From Ypsolopha sequella (lineage: Eukaryota; Arthropoda; Insecta; Lepidoptera; Ypsolophidae): DNA of 64,000 nucleotides. Position 1 is the stretch's first letter, and each line of letters starts with the position of its first letter. Under the pieces are notes generated by a model. The model saw nothing but the letters and a program-made list of their open reading frames with translations. It was not told the DNA's origin and ran no database searches. Both the position numbers and the translations under genes were made by a program. Of this stretch, positions 48,020 through 59,129 are shown one piece after another. Location: contig OW204005.1 of NCBI GenBank assembly GCA_934047225.1, positions 20,840,396-20,904,395 of the forward strand. The letters run 5' to 3'.

Positions 48020-49810
48020 ATAGGTACACTTACTTGGGATAAATCGCCAAGCATTTAAAATATAGAAATTTATTTTGAAATATTTACAGTGCATGGCAAA
48101 ATTATTAGATCGTAGATAATCCTGTCGGTACATGTTCAGGTTCTGTTACGCAAAATGAAAACAATGAAACTCTTTTAGGATTAATTTGTTATCCCTATGT
48201 TTGTCTGTCTGTCCGTTTGTCTAGACAATTTTTTCTGGGTAAAATTAATAAATACCAATATAAACGGCCCTCTATAGAGCTGTAAAAACATACTTTTGAC
48301 GTTTTTATTTATATTACGTTTTAGGTTTTTACGTTTTTTTTTTTTTACGTTTTTCATACAAATTTTCTCACTATGAAAATGTAGGGATGAACACTTGAGA
48401 TAATATTTTGCATTTAAAAGTCAATACAGAAAGGAATTGTTGAACAAATAATGTAAAAAATATGAAAACCATGTTGTTCTATTCTAAAGGGATTAATTAT
48501 CTACTGTTCAATGTGGCGATAGCTTTGTTTATTTTTTTCCTTGAATTATTTTTTACTAAGATAACAAATAGTTTAATACAAGGTTTTCCTTAAGAGGTCC
48601 CTTTACTCCTGTATTTTTCTTAAAATTCATACAGTAGGTATAAACCGAATGTGAAGTCTACAGCTTATTTTCTTCATATCTTTTTTCATGAGTATATTCT
48701 AGTGACATCTAACTACGTCTCTATACAGCCCAAAAAGCAAAATTTGATAAAACACCATCATAATAGCTGTCAGGATATCGTCAATATTGCCTCGTTTTTA
48801 CGCAAAGTTTAACAAGTTTGTATATTTTTATCTATACTGGAAATAAAAAAGAGAGAAATACAGGCGTCGTTCATGTTAAGATGACTAAGTTTACACACTT
48901 TGCTAAGTATAAACAATTACCGTTTCATGGAAAACTGTTTTGACCTGAAACCATTTCACAAATTCAATTAACTTATTTTGAATATCTTGTCATCTTGCAC
49001 TTCATGATGAGAAATACAATTTCAATAAGTAAAAATAAAACTTTTAGTTACTAAAACTTATAGTTAAAAGTCTGCTGTATGCATTAACATATTTTTAATT
49101 ATATTACAATAGTAATAAAATAATTGGCTTATCCGTCGTAGTGATACCAGCCGTAAATTTCTTAAATAATCTGATATCACGCTTATGGAAAACCCAATTA
49201 TTTTGAAGATACCATAATATCATTAAAATATGTTTATGCATATAGCAAACTTTTAACAATAAATTGTCTTAGCTAAAAGTTGTACTTTACCGTTATAATT
49301 ATTTCTTAATATTTTCTTACAAATTCGGAGAAATAGCCCTTAAGGAAAACCTTGTATGAAAATATTTGTAAAAAAAAATAATAAACAAAGCTATCGCCAC
49401 ATTGAACAAACAGTAAATTATTAATCCCTTTAGAATAGAAAGATATGGTTTTATATTTTTTACATTATTTGTTCTACAGTTCCTTTCTGTGCTTTCTTTC
49501 AAATGCAAAATATTATGTGAAGAGTTGATCTCTATATTTTCATAAGGAGAAAATTTGTATGAAAAAGTTAAACAAAAGGCCATAAAAACGTTATAATATG
49601 TATATTTTACAGGGCTGTAAATATAAGCATTTATTGATTTTACCCAGAAAAATTGCCTAGACAAACGGACAAACAGACAAACATAGGGACAACAAATTAA
49701 TCCTAAAAGAGTTTTGTTTTTTCATTTTGCGTAAAGGGACCTGAACATTTCAAACTATGATACAAATAAATTTCTATATTTTAAACACTTGGCGATTTAT
49801 CCCAAGGGTA
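48020..49810. mobile_element. 1.8-kb element with inverted arms of about 500-580 bp
   Basis: Left arm about 48020-48600 and right arm about 49320-49810 are reverse complements at roughly 85%. Shared blocks: TTGGGATAAATCGCCAAG, TGTTTGTCTGTCTGTCCGTT (against GACAAACAGACAAAC), ATGTGGCGATAGCTTTGTTT, CAAGGTTTTCCTTAAG. The centre holds a copy of the repeat at 39055-39900. No transposase. Outer ends uncertain by 10-20 bases. Confidence 0.7.
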
Positions 49811-51098
49811 AACAGGTGTCCCAAAAGTCAACGCTTTCCCTTGGAAGGCTGGTAGGCCAGCTCATGACTGACCAGAATATCAAATTATGACCTCAGCAAA
49901 AAGTAGATAGTCTTCGAGTTGATGGTACTTTTATAAATTCGAATAGATTTTTGAGAGTCAAAGCTAACCAGTTTTAAATTCTAAGAATAAAATTTTTGTT
50001 GCGCAACTCTGAATAGTCATGCTATTGATAAAGTCAAAAATAAACCTTGAAATGCTGTTACATCAGGAAGAAAGATAAAAACCCAATTTATGAGCAATTT
50101 TTTGTAATTAGGTTAGTTCGATACCACACCCTGAAAACAAATGTCCTATGTTAGTTTTGCAAATTGTCTTAAATAATCTGGCAATTTCTGTGTATTACTT
50201 TTGAAAAAAAAGTTATTGCTATTTTACTACCAAAGGAGCTGCGTATTTTTTTAAATAATTAGAATTTAGAATGAAAGAGTGGCGGGCAGTAAGAATATTT
50301 GACGTTCATTAGAAATGCCATTTAACACGCGTTAGAGTGAGATAAATAGTGACGCTATTTAAAATGAGTTGGAATGAGATAGTAACGCAGTTAAACGTGG
50401 TTGAATGAGAGAGGCATAATTGATATAGGCTACAGTGAGATAGATAGTGACGTGGTGCATTCCTTCTGAGAATATTTGTTAGTTTCCACTTTTTTAATAA
50501 CAACTTTAGTAAAAATTTTTTGTAAAGAAATTTTTGGTCCAATTTATTTTCCCGCAAGTGTAAAACCAGCTCAACGGGCGAAAAATATTTATAGAATGGG
50601 TAATGGTGACAATTAACCGTCACGATATTATAATGTTTCTCTAAAGGAGTATCTGAAATGTTCCGGGGGTCAACTGATAAATCAAACACTCAAAAAACCA
50701 CTTTTAGCCGACCATAATAAACTTACGTCCCGACGTGATAGCAAGTAGGATCAATGCCGTGTGACGATGATCGAAATACACTAATAAATTAGATAAAATA
50801 AAATACGTATTACTTTTGACCCTGCCTCGTCCACTCTATTCATATTTTTGCTATGGTGACGCGAGCTTAGAGACCGGGACGAATTTCCCCCCGCGCGCTA
50901 TCGTAAAATAGAATAAGCCACGCCCGGAACTGGTTTTTGTTTTGGCTATGTCATACTCTTAAACCTTAAGCCATCTTCCATAAGAACAGTAAAACGCTTT
51001 TTATTTAGACTGTTGGTTTCAAAGATACGGGGTCTGATACAAACATACACACATACAAACAAACATACAGGGTTAACTCATAAACCCTCCCTCTACCA
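49811..51098. other. Intergenic stretch with weak short tandem-like motifs
   Basis: Bases 50325-50450 repeat loosely GAGTGAGATA(A/G)ATAGTGACG and GTTGAATGAGA. No supported gene; a 126-codon minus ORF (50309-50689) has no recognisable features. Confidence 0.4.
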
Positions 51099-51260
51099 CA
51101 AAATAACCACTTACAACAGGTTCACTCCGCATAACTAGCGAAAACAGGCGCACGCACACATAGACACGTACGTACGACGATCTCGGATGAAATCGGTCGA
51201 ATGCCAATACGAAATTCTGCTGTCGTCGAGCCGGCCTTCTGGTAGTATCTATTTTGTGAT
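51099..51260. mobile_element. Small dispersed repeat (ACAAAATAACCACTTACA start), copy 1
   Basis: CGCATAACTAGCGAAAACAG, GGCGCACGCACACATAGACA, GCCAATACGAAATTCTGC and GGTAGTATCTATTTTGT are shared with 53006-53222. The start ACAAAATAA and end GTATCTATTTTGT are complementary over a few bases, suggesting short TIRs. Confidence 0.6.
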
Positions 51261-51299
51261 ACGGGGTCTCATACAAACATACACATATACAATATTAGA

Positions 51300-51811
51300 T
51301 TATGCACTAAGGGAATAAAGCAGTGTCTTACGTTGAACCCTTAGCGTAACGAGGGACTCTAGGGAGTTACATAGAGTCCTGAGTAAAGCGAGGGGTTCAA
51401 GCTACCCAAGACAAAGACAGGCTTTATTCCAGAAGAGCATACTCTATTTTTCACACCTTCTGCGAGACAATAAAAAGCTCGATATTTTTTATCAACATTA
51501 ATAATTCAATAAAATTCACTGACAATCACAGCACCAAACACCGTCTTTTGTTCCACATTCTTTGTAAACACTTTTTTTGTTTTTGTTGAATTTTGCTTAT
51601 GGTGGCCAGTTCGATTTTCGAACAAACCTCTTTACAATCCCATATGGGCATTTGTTTTCCACGAGTTTCCACACGAATTTGACGTTCCAAATTTAAATCA
51701 CTTTAATCCCTAGGGATTTTCATACAACTTTATATCCCTTGAGATATAATGCGTTACTTTACGTTGAGGTTGCATGATATGTAATTGGACATTATCGAGC
51801 AGGTGGTGTGA
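51300..51811. mobile_element. Dispersed TIR repeat, copy 1
   Basis: Matches 59130-59690 closely (AAGGGAATAAAGCAGTGTCT, GACAAAGACAGGCTTTATTC, GGTTGCATGATATGTAATTG). Within it TTTTTCACACCTTCTGCGAG (51451) faces GAGCAGGTGGTGTGAAAA at the right end, giving TIRs. The section 51310-51440 is a second, mirrored pair around GGAATAAAGC/GCTTTATTCC. Confidence 0.65.
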
Positions 51812-51994
51812 AAACAAACACACACACATACAAAAAAACGTACAGGGTAAACTCATAAACTCTCTCTCTACTAACAAATGGGCGCAACTGGGTCATGAAT
51901 ACCGTAATGGCAGTCATCAAATATCCACCAATCACAATACTTTATTGTGCCCGTGTGCTGTAACAAGCAGCAATAACAGGACATGCCGAGGTAT

Positions 51995-52828
51995 TGTAAA
52001 AAAAATAGGACAAGTGCGAGTCAGACTCGCGTACTTAAGGTTCCGTATTGTGGATGATAAATTTAATTTTGTAATTTTTTTTCGTGAATTTCTTAACCGC
52101 TTTATTTTTTCTGTAATCTGTACGTAAACATGTATTACCATGTTTTTTTTTCATATTTTTCGGTTTACCAGTTTTGGAGATAAGGGGGAGACATACAATT
52201 TTGTATGGTTTTTCAAGGATTTCTCGAAATATATGCAAATAAATATAGCCAAGTTATCTATTCTTATAGTCAGCTTTTTAATACTTACAATATGATACTC
52301 ATATTCTATTTATATGTTTTTTTTATTTTTATTTGTTTTACTTTTTTTATATATTTCTCATTTGCGCTCAATTTTTTTTTAATCACTATATTTTTCTGTA
52401 TTGGCCAGTTATGATCTATAATCGACATTTTTTTCATATTTTTCGGTCTACCAGTTTCGGAGATATGGGGGGAATATACATATTTTTGTGGTTTTTTAAA
52501 GATTTCTCGAAACCAGTGCCAGTAAATATAGTAAAAGTATATATTTTTACAATTAACTTTTTGATATCTACAATTTGATTTACATACTGTATTTTTAGAA
52601 TAATATTTTATTTTTCTCATTTTTGTTTTGGAAATAATTTGAACAATTTCAAATTTTTAATATTTTTTTTACACGCAAGTAAATGCATTTTGTGCCAAAT
52701 TTCATGTCTTTATCTTTAACGATACTAAAGTTATGAGGCTATGACATACGGATGGACGGACGGACAACAGAGTCTCACCATAAAAGTTCCTTTCGTACCT
52801 TCTAGGTACTACGGAACCCTAAAAAAGA
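51995..52828 (+). mobile_element. GGTTCCG-family repeat, long copy with internal duplication
   Basis: Begins ACAAGTGCGAGTCAGACTCG and TTAAGGTTCCGTATT, ends GGACGGACGGACAACAGAGT and GGTACTACGGAACCCTAAA. An internal unit occurs twice: 52140-52330 and 52425-52600 (TTTTTCATATTTTTCGGT, TACCAGTTT.GGAGATA, GATTTCTCGAAA). No protein support for the overlapping ORFs. Confidence 0.65.
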
Positions 52829-53005
52829 AACGGCTTTGAAACGAACCCTAATAGCTTTATTTCCTAGAAAATCCGATGAAAGCGGCTTCTTGTTATTAGG
52901 TTTGTTCTGACGGATCATGAATATTTTTTTCGATATTTTCCCTACCTATACAATAAAATCGACATAACCAAGATGAAGAATTTGTAGCGGGCTCACAATT
53001 TGGTC
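52829..53005. other. Short spacer, nothing recognised
   Basis: It lies between the GGTTCCG repeat and copy 2 of the small dispersed repeat. No gene or structure was seen. Confidence 0.5.
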
Positions 53006-53222
53006 ACAAAATAACCACTTACAGAATGTTTACTCCGCATAACTAGCGAAAACAGGCGCACGCACACATGGACGCGTACGTACGACGATCTTAGAGATAC
53101 TTGGGTGAATGCCAATACGAAATTCTGCGGAGATCATCATACGCACGGGTATATTATTATGCATGTGTGCGTTTGTTTTCGCTCCGTCGTCGAGTCGGCG
53201 TTCTGGTTGTATCTATTTTGTA
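53006..53222. mobile_element. Small dispersed repeat, copy 2
   Basis: The longer version of the repeat at 51099-51260, with an extra segment (about 53125-53185: TCATCATACGCACGGGTATA, GCATGTGTGCGTTTGTTTTC) absent from copy 1. Confidence 0.6.
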
Positions 53223-53232
53223 CTTCGGTGCT

Positions 53233-53614
53233 AAGGTTATACGTCAGTAGCTTAGCGCAAAGTGCATAACTTAACTTTGTATTTTTTGTATAGTAGTTAA
53301 AAATTGAAAAACATTTTGGTATGTAGCCGTTGACGCCAATAGTTCCGTATTAGTGAGGTTTATAAAGCATGAGTTTGAAATTTAATGCACAATTAGTCAT
53401 GATCTTGTCCAAGCAAAATTAAAACAGCATTTTAAGTTGGTTTTGAAAAGATCATGACTAATTGTGTATACAATTTCAAACTCTTGGTTTATAAATCTCA
53501 CTAATACTGAACTAATGGCGTCAAATGCCACAGACCACAATGCTTTTAAATTTATTAACAAGAAAATCACAGTTAAGTTATGCACTTCGTGCTAAGCTAC
53601 TGAAGTTTAACCTT
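53233..53614. mobile_element. Foldback element with AAGGTTA ends (complete)
   Basis: AAGGTTATACGTCAGTAGCT...GCATAACTTAACTTTGT at the left is complementary to ACAGTTAAGTTATGCACTTC...GTTTAACCTT at the right. Inner arms (TTTAATGCACAATTAGTCAT) also pair. 382 bp. A partial copy is at 43803-44024. Confidence 0.8.
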
Positions 53615-54060
53615 TATCACAGCATAAACTAAGTATTACTTGAGTCAATAAACCTTGGGAATAGAAATGGCCACCCGCTCTTGCTGTATTGTAAGCATAA
53701 CACACATCTGAAATATTTACGTCACAATATGGGATTTGAACGATTGAAAATATACACTATTTTTATGTGTGAATAAAGACGGAGATAGTGTAAATAAGAG
53801 GTGGATAGAACGGTCGCCATTTTTATTCTAAAATCTTTTGACTAAACTTATATTAACTTTTGTTCGTTGGCATTTTTGAGAGTGATTCTACATTTCTTTG
53901 ATAAAATTGTAGCAGAAATACTGGTCCCACTTCCACACTAAGAACAAAATAAAAAAAATATTTCTCTAAATAGACACGATTTTCAAATATTCTCAATTTA
54001 TCAAAATAGTTTTATTAAGTATATCAGCCCACTAGATAAAAAGATATATCACTAGAATAA
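53615..54060. other. AT-rich stretch, nothing recognised
   Basis: I see no gene, RNA or repeat partner here. Confidence 0.4.
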
Positions 54061-54414
54061 AAATAAACTTTTAACAAAAAAATAGCAACCGACTTCAATA
54101 GTAACAGCACTCATTCACTAAAAAGTTAATAATAATTCTATAAAGACCGATGGTACCGAAGCAACACTTTTGCCGACTTCTTTCTTCCTGAAACGTTATG
54201 TTATCTAGAAGTCGGCGTTCTTATATTGGTTTCTATGTTGCTATATCGTAGGAAATTCGCCGACTTCTAGATAACATAATGTTTCAGGAAGAAAGAAGTC
54301 GGCAAAAGTGTTGCTTCGGTACCATCGGTCTTTATAGAATTATTATTAACTTTTTAGTGAATGAGTGCTGTTACTATTGAAGTCGGTTGCTATTTTTTTG
54401 TTAAAAGTTTATTT
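54061..54414. mobile_element. Near-perfect palindrome, 157-bp arms, 41-bp loop
   Basis: Arm 54061-54217 and arm 54258-54414 are reverse complements with one mismatch (GAAACGTTATG against GAAACATTATG). Each arm contains three CCGACTTC boxes (ACCGACTTCAATAG, GCCGACTTCTTTC, and an inverted GAAGTCGGC). The same box ends the neighbouring element at about 55190. Confidence 0.95.
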
Positions 54415-54419
54415 TATTT

Positions 54420-55210
54420 CACATTTTTTAGTGTTGCTGGGTTAAATTGTGAGGTATAGGTAGTTCTTGCAAAACGTGGTGTTAATATGAAACGAAGTTC
54501 AAGTGAGTATAAGTAGCCATGTTTGAGTAGCTTCCTGCTATCAGCACCCTAACACAACATGATTACCGTAATCTCGAGTTATGTGCTGTCATCCGTTGAA
54601 GAGTTCTACGGTGATGAAGCCAAGATCGAAATTCAGGTGGGTACACTGGCAATTTTCAGCAATGCCCTGCAATGAGCACCCTAACACAAACTGGTTGCCG
54701 CAATCTAAAGTTATGTGCTGTCATCCGTTGAGGAGTTCTATGGTGATGAAGCCAGGATCGAAGGTCAGGTGGGTATTCTGATAATCTCCAAGTAATACCC
54801 TTGAATCAGCACCCTAACGCAGTGATTGCCGCAATCTCGAGTTATGTGCTCTGATCCGTTGAAGAGTTCTATGGTGAATATGTTGATGAAGCCAGGATCG
54901 AAGGTCAGGTGGAAGAATGTCGATTTTCAAGTAATACCTTGTAATCAGCACCCAAGTACATAGCGATTGCCTCAGTTTTGAGAGATATGCTGTCATTTTC
55001 TGAGGAGTTCCACTGCCTATCTCTGAAGACCTTCATCAGGTCATGACCAAACCCAAAATGAGACCTACCTGGAAGTATACTCTTTCAAACAAAAAAAGAA
55101 TTGTTCAAATCGGTTGGGAAATGACGGAGTTATGGAGTAACAACGCCAAAAAAAAAAAAAAAATACAGTCGAATTGAGAACCGCCTCCTTTTTGAAGTCG
55201 GTTAAAAATG
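54420..55210 (-). mobile_element. CCGACTTCAA-ended dispersed element with internal tandem repeat
   Basis: On the minus strand it begins TTTTTAACCGACTTCAAAAA and GAGGCGGTTCTCAATTCGAC, then an A/T run, then TCATAACTCCGTCATTTCCC: a start I associate with a very common lepidopteran repeat. The distal part is the fourfold repeat at 54540-55070. No ORF is supported. Confidence 0.65.
54540..55070. repeat. Four diverged tandem units of 132-139 bp
   Basis: Units start ATCAGCACCC(T)AA(C) at 54540, 54672 (ATGAGCACC), 54805 and 54944. Shared blocks: GAGTTATGTGCTGTCATCCG, GTTGA(A/G)GAGTTCTA(C/T)GGTG, GATGAAGCCA(A/G)GATCGAA, GGTCAGGTGG. The last unit is the most diverged and leads into the element terminus. 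Confidence 0.85.
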
Positions 55211-56223
55211 CAAAATCCGCAGCCACAAAAATGATAAGACTGTCGTTTCTTGATAAAACTTACCAGAAATAAATGAACTTTTAATTCATGTCTTTAAATT
55301 AAACCAAATATACTGTTATTTTCCTAAAGAAACATACCAGCGGAAATTACATAATAATTTTGTGACGTGTAAGAAGACGCTTTTTTTATTAGTGGAATGA
55401 AGCTAATTTGGACGTGAACGTGTACGTAAAATTTTTGTTACTTTATTATGCATAAATTTATTTAGGTATTTTTACAACTACAGATTATAACTATTATTAT
55501 AACTACAGAGAGATCAGTGTGAGACGAGCCGTGTGAGAGAGTGAGACGCACGCTCTTAAGGGTATAGAGTAAACTAAGAAAATCGATAACCAATGATGAC
55601 GATGATCAGATAGGAAAATACCGCCCCGCCATAAAATGAAATTTTACTTGATCATTTCTTTTACTATTCAATTTTGCAGGTTTCTTTTCAATTACGATCG
55701 CCGCGTGGCGGTAAGTTTATTTACTCTTCCTTCTGGCAGAATAATTTAAAAAATAAAATTGGTTGTGTTGAATAGGCGCGAATAATAATGTCACTTATAT
55801 CTGTTTCTTGGGCGTTAAAATATTACTTACGATTTCGTTTCAAAACTTATCGAATTATCGTTCTGCTTTTATAATTTTCATTTGATAATTTTATTTTCAA
55901 AAATCTATCGTCATTGACATTACTGACATTTTACTGCAGAACCCCAAAATAAGTGCAACTATAACATTTAAATGTTTGACATCATTCAAACCACCTGGGT
56001 TCTCTCGAGTATGGCCCAAAGACATTGTGCCAATAACGGATTTCATTATGCTTAACTAAATATACTTATTAAAAATTGGAACATAACAATTATAATATGG
56101 TTAAATTACATAAATAACATAAATTACATAAAATTATAAATATTGTAAAGAGAACTAGACTGTGTACTCCGACACGACAAAAACTAACTGAGTGAGAAGG
56201 GCGCAAGCACTCATTTGTCCCTT
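55211..56223. other. Intergenic stretch, nothing firmly recognised
   Basis: A 33-base segment at about 55680-55712 lies between a TTTTGCAG and a GTAAGTTTA and could be read as a micro-exon, but there is no supporting context. Confidence 0.35.
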
Positions 56224-56420
56224 TTTAGGGTAGCGTAGTACCTAAAAGGTACAAAAGGAACCTCTATTGTGAGACTCCGTTGTCCTTTCGTCCGTCCGTA
56301 TGTCACAGGCTGTGACTCACAGCCTCATAACTTTAGCACCGATTAAATATATGACATTTGGCAGAAAAATTGCATTAATTTGTCCACATATTACAGTGTA
56401 AAAAAAAGAATATGAAAAAT
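56224..56420 (-). mobile_element. GGTTCCG-family repeat, partial copy
   Basis: TTTTAGGGTAGCGTAGTACC, then GAGACTCCGTTGTCCTTTCG, TCCGTCCGTATGTCACAGGC and CTCATAACTTTAGCACCG: the same end as the right end of 51995-52828 (complement). Confidence 0.6.
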
Positions 56421-56603
56421 TTGTAATTGTTCAAAATATTTCGCCAGTAGTGAGTAAATTAAAGAGGCAGAATAATTATCAAAATCTTTTGGTTTATTTG
56501 ACATATGTAATCTGTACTTCAATAGTTCTATGGTACTACCTTACTTTATCACACTACCCGCTCTTACTTTCAGGGTAATTTTTCGGGTTACATAAGCACC
56601 GCT

Positions 56604-57025
56604 AAGGCGATACCAAAAAAAAATGGGGCTTTTTCGAATTAATTTACTCCATTATAACGTCATCTACATATTTCATTTTTGGGTAAATGTTTATTGAGTA
56701 TTTGATTAAGATTCTCACTGAAGGAAAACGCGATTGGATGAAATTTCCTCGAAAGAATTTAATTCCGAAAAGACCTCTAAATTGTTTTTATTTTCCTGTA
56801 ATTCTCAAATCCTAACTAATTGCATTGTGAAATTGGATTCAAAATGTGGATATTATGTATTTGTAAAGTCTCCTTGAAAATCTTTTTGACAAAATAGCTT
56901 AGTACATTTTATATTAATAAAAAACCGACTTTTTGCTACTTTTCCACGAATCCGTCCCACTCGCACTGAGGGTTTTTTCGCATATGAAGTAAGAGAGACA
57001 CTAAAACTTTTACGTATCGGCTTAA
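56604..57025. mobile_element. TTAA/GGCG family element, copy C
   Basis: CTAAGGCGATACCAAAAA at the left (first T of TTAA changed to C) and ACGTATCGGCTTAA at the right. Interior: AACGCGATTGGATGAAATTT, AAACCGACTTTTTGCTACTT, GTCCCACTCGCACTGAGGG. The right third is closest to copy E (shared AGTACATTTTATATTAATAA-type block). Confidence 0.75.
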
Positions 57026-57689
57026 TCGGTCTTAAAGGTTCAATAAGGTAGAAAGAAAAGAATACAAAAGGCTTGAAACGAAATGCGTTTTATTGGTAGG
57101 TAGAGCGCTTCTATTTATTGCCAAAAACCATTAAAGCATCAATCACGGGTACTAGAATTACCTTTTTATCCCAATGAATCATTGTAATGACGTCATAAAT
57201 AAGACATTTGAACCGCATTACTCACTATTTGAACTCAAAAGACGGTTCTCTCACGATTCAACGATAAAATACCTTCGAAATGCATCTCAATACGGACGTG
57301 ACTATGGCTTTTAAAGATAGAGTATATACATATGTATAATCGAGGAAAGTTCGAAGAATCCACTTTTTGCTTACTACAATCGTAGTAAGAATGAAAAGTG
57401 GATATGCGAAATTTATACGGATCGTAGAAGCAAATATTCGTTCTTGTACATAAAAATTCTTCGTGACGTTTTGAATATACGTGTTTCCCAAGATACGGTT
57501 TGGTTCCAAATTCTGTACCCATAGCACGCACCATAGGTACATTACGATGTTATTTATACCAAGATTTTCAACGTATGAAAGGCAAAACCAATGGTAAAGC
57601 TTTGTATTTATGGCACGTGTTCAACGAGCTGGAAGAAAAAGGTGCTTACCCGGTTATTCGTAGTGCTTACCTATGAAATTGCCGATATT
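57026..57689. other. Intergenic stretch, nothing firmly recognised
   Basis: A small inverted pair (ATCCACTTTT near 57357, AAAAGTGGAT near 57393) is present. ORFs of about 95 codons on the minus strand lack features. Confidence 0.4.
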
Positions 57690-57920
57690 TTCTTACAGAT
57701 CCATGAGTTCATAATTCCTGTAGCTCAATATTTATTACCATTATTTGTTTTTTTTTTTGTTTTTATTGTCAGTTTGATAACTAAAATAGAATCTTCAAAA
57801 AATCTTCATTCTAAATGCCATCCATTTCCATGATAAGATTCGTAATAATTTCTTACAGCTGACACTTTTCAAAAATTATATTAAAGTTGCTGTTAGCTTA
57901 ATGATGTCTCATTCATACAT
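57690..57920 (-). repeat. Dispersed repeat, copy 2 of 2
   Basis: Reverse complement of 46910-47215: ATGAGTTCATAATTCCTGTA, AATGCCATCCATTTCCATGA, TTACAGCTGACACTTTTCAA, TGCTGTTAGCTTAATGATGT. It stops about 30 bases before copy B of the TTAA family. Confidence 0.6.
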
Positions 57921-57949
57921 CTGTTTGATGTCGTCGCCGTTTGAGATTA

Positions 57950-58373
57950 TTAAGGCGATACGCGAAAAAAATACGGGTGTTTCTTTTCTGTGTATTTCAT
58001 GAAATACACGGAAAATTATAATCCATTTCTGGTATATGCATTTTGACTATATAATCTAGGAATTTGAAATTGAAAAACATATTTGGATACATTTTCCTCG
58101 ATAGAAATAATTGTTGAAATGAGGTCTTCAAACACACCTTTTCTCCTCGTTTGACGAATAGGAACCATATACAGAACTCAAACATATTTTATTAGGTGTG
58201 TTTCAATAATATTTAGAGATTTTGATATTTTAAATTTTGCTAGCTAATTTAGTTTTTTTTATAAAAATTAAAAAACTATAATTTTTCGCTTTCGCCCTGA
58301 ACCCGGCCCTCTCGCACTGAGCGTGTTTTCGCTTGGAAAGACAGTGAAAAAAAAAATTTGCATAACCTCTTAA
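57950..58373. mobile_element. TTAA/GGCG family element, copy B
   Basis: TTAAGGCGATACGCGAAAAA at the left and ATTTGCATAACCTCTTAA at the right. Closest to copy A; shared GAGGTCTTCAAACACAC, CTCCTCGTTTGACGA, CCTCTCGCACTGAGCGTG. 424 bp. Confidence 0.85.
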
Positions 58374-58837
58374 ATGACGTCACAAGATCTGCTAATAAAT
58401 TTTTCACAATATGTCAAGACGCTGCGTTTGTTTTTAAAATTAATATTAGATTTATATATTCCATTTTTATTTTTTGTATAATTAAAACAGTGTATAAAAC
58501 GTATTTTTGAAATATATTTCGGCCCACTTTGGGGCCGCCATTAGTCGAATTATAGACAGAAAATGACATAAAATATATACAACCTTATGACTAATGAGTT
58601 TAAATGAATGACAATTGAGTATGAATAAAAAATACAACCTTATGAGATAATTATGAATGAGTTTAACCTACTTTAACAGAGAGAATAAGAAATAAATGAA
58701 AAAATGAAAAATAGAGGCCACCCTGCGGGTACTTCGTGCGCTACCCCGAAGTTTATTTGCAATATTAGGCGCTCTCAAAATCCTCAAGATGGCATCGCTG
58801 CTCAAGGTAGATCTTGATAGAAATTGTTTTTCTGGTC
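58374..58837. other. Intergenic stretch, nothing recognised
   Basis: It contains GAGGCCACCCTGCGGGTACT at 58714, possibly a repeat edge, but I have no partner for it. Confidence 0.4.
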
Positions 58838-59005
58838 TGTGGGTCTACCGCGTAATTCTCATTTTCATCAACATCAACTTGAGATTGAAATTTGACGTGC
58901 GTGTGACGACGCCCGCCTAACATGCCATCTCTTTTGCACGCGTTGAATTTTGCATGCATTTGCTTGAAGTTGATACAAATGAGAATTACGCGGTAGAGCC
59001 CCTGG
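58838..59005. mobile_element. 170-bp MITE with CTACCGCGTAATTC TIRs, copy 2
   Basis: CTGTGGGTCTACCGCGTAAT at the left, ATTACGCGGTAGAGCCCCTG at the right; the reverse complement of copy 1 (5195-5364), about 90% identical by eye. Confidence 0.8.
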
Positions 59006-59129
59006 TGTAAGTGAAGCCCTGGTCTGAAGTTAGTGTTGCTTGTTTATGTAGCAACATATATATATATTTATTTCAAATTAATGTATTCCACAAACACTCA
59101 GTCTCTATACAGTTCAATTATTTAATATG

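Noticed and set aside
55680..55712. Possible 33-base micro-exon between TTTTGCAG and GTAAGTTTA
   Set aside because: Such pairs arise by chance in a window of this size; no neighbouring exons are visible.
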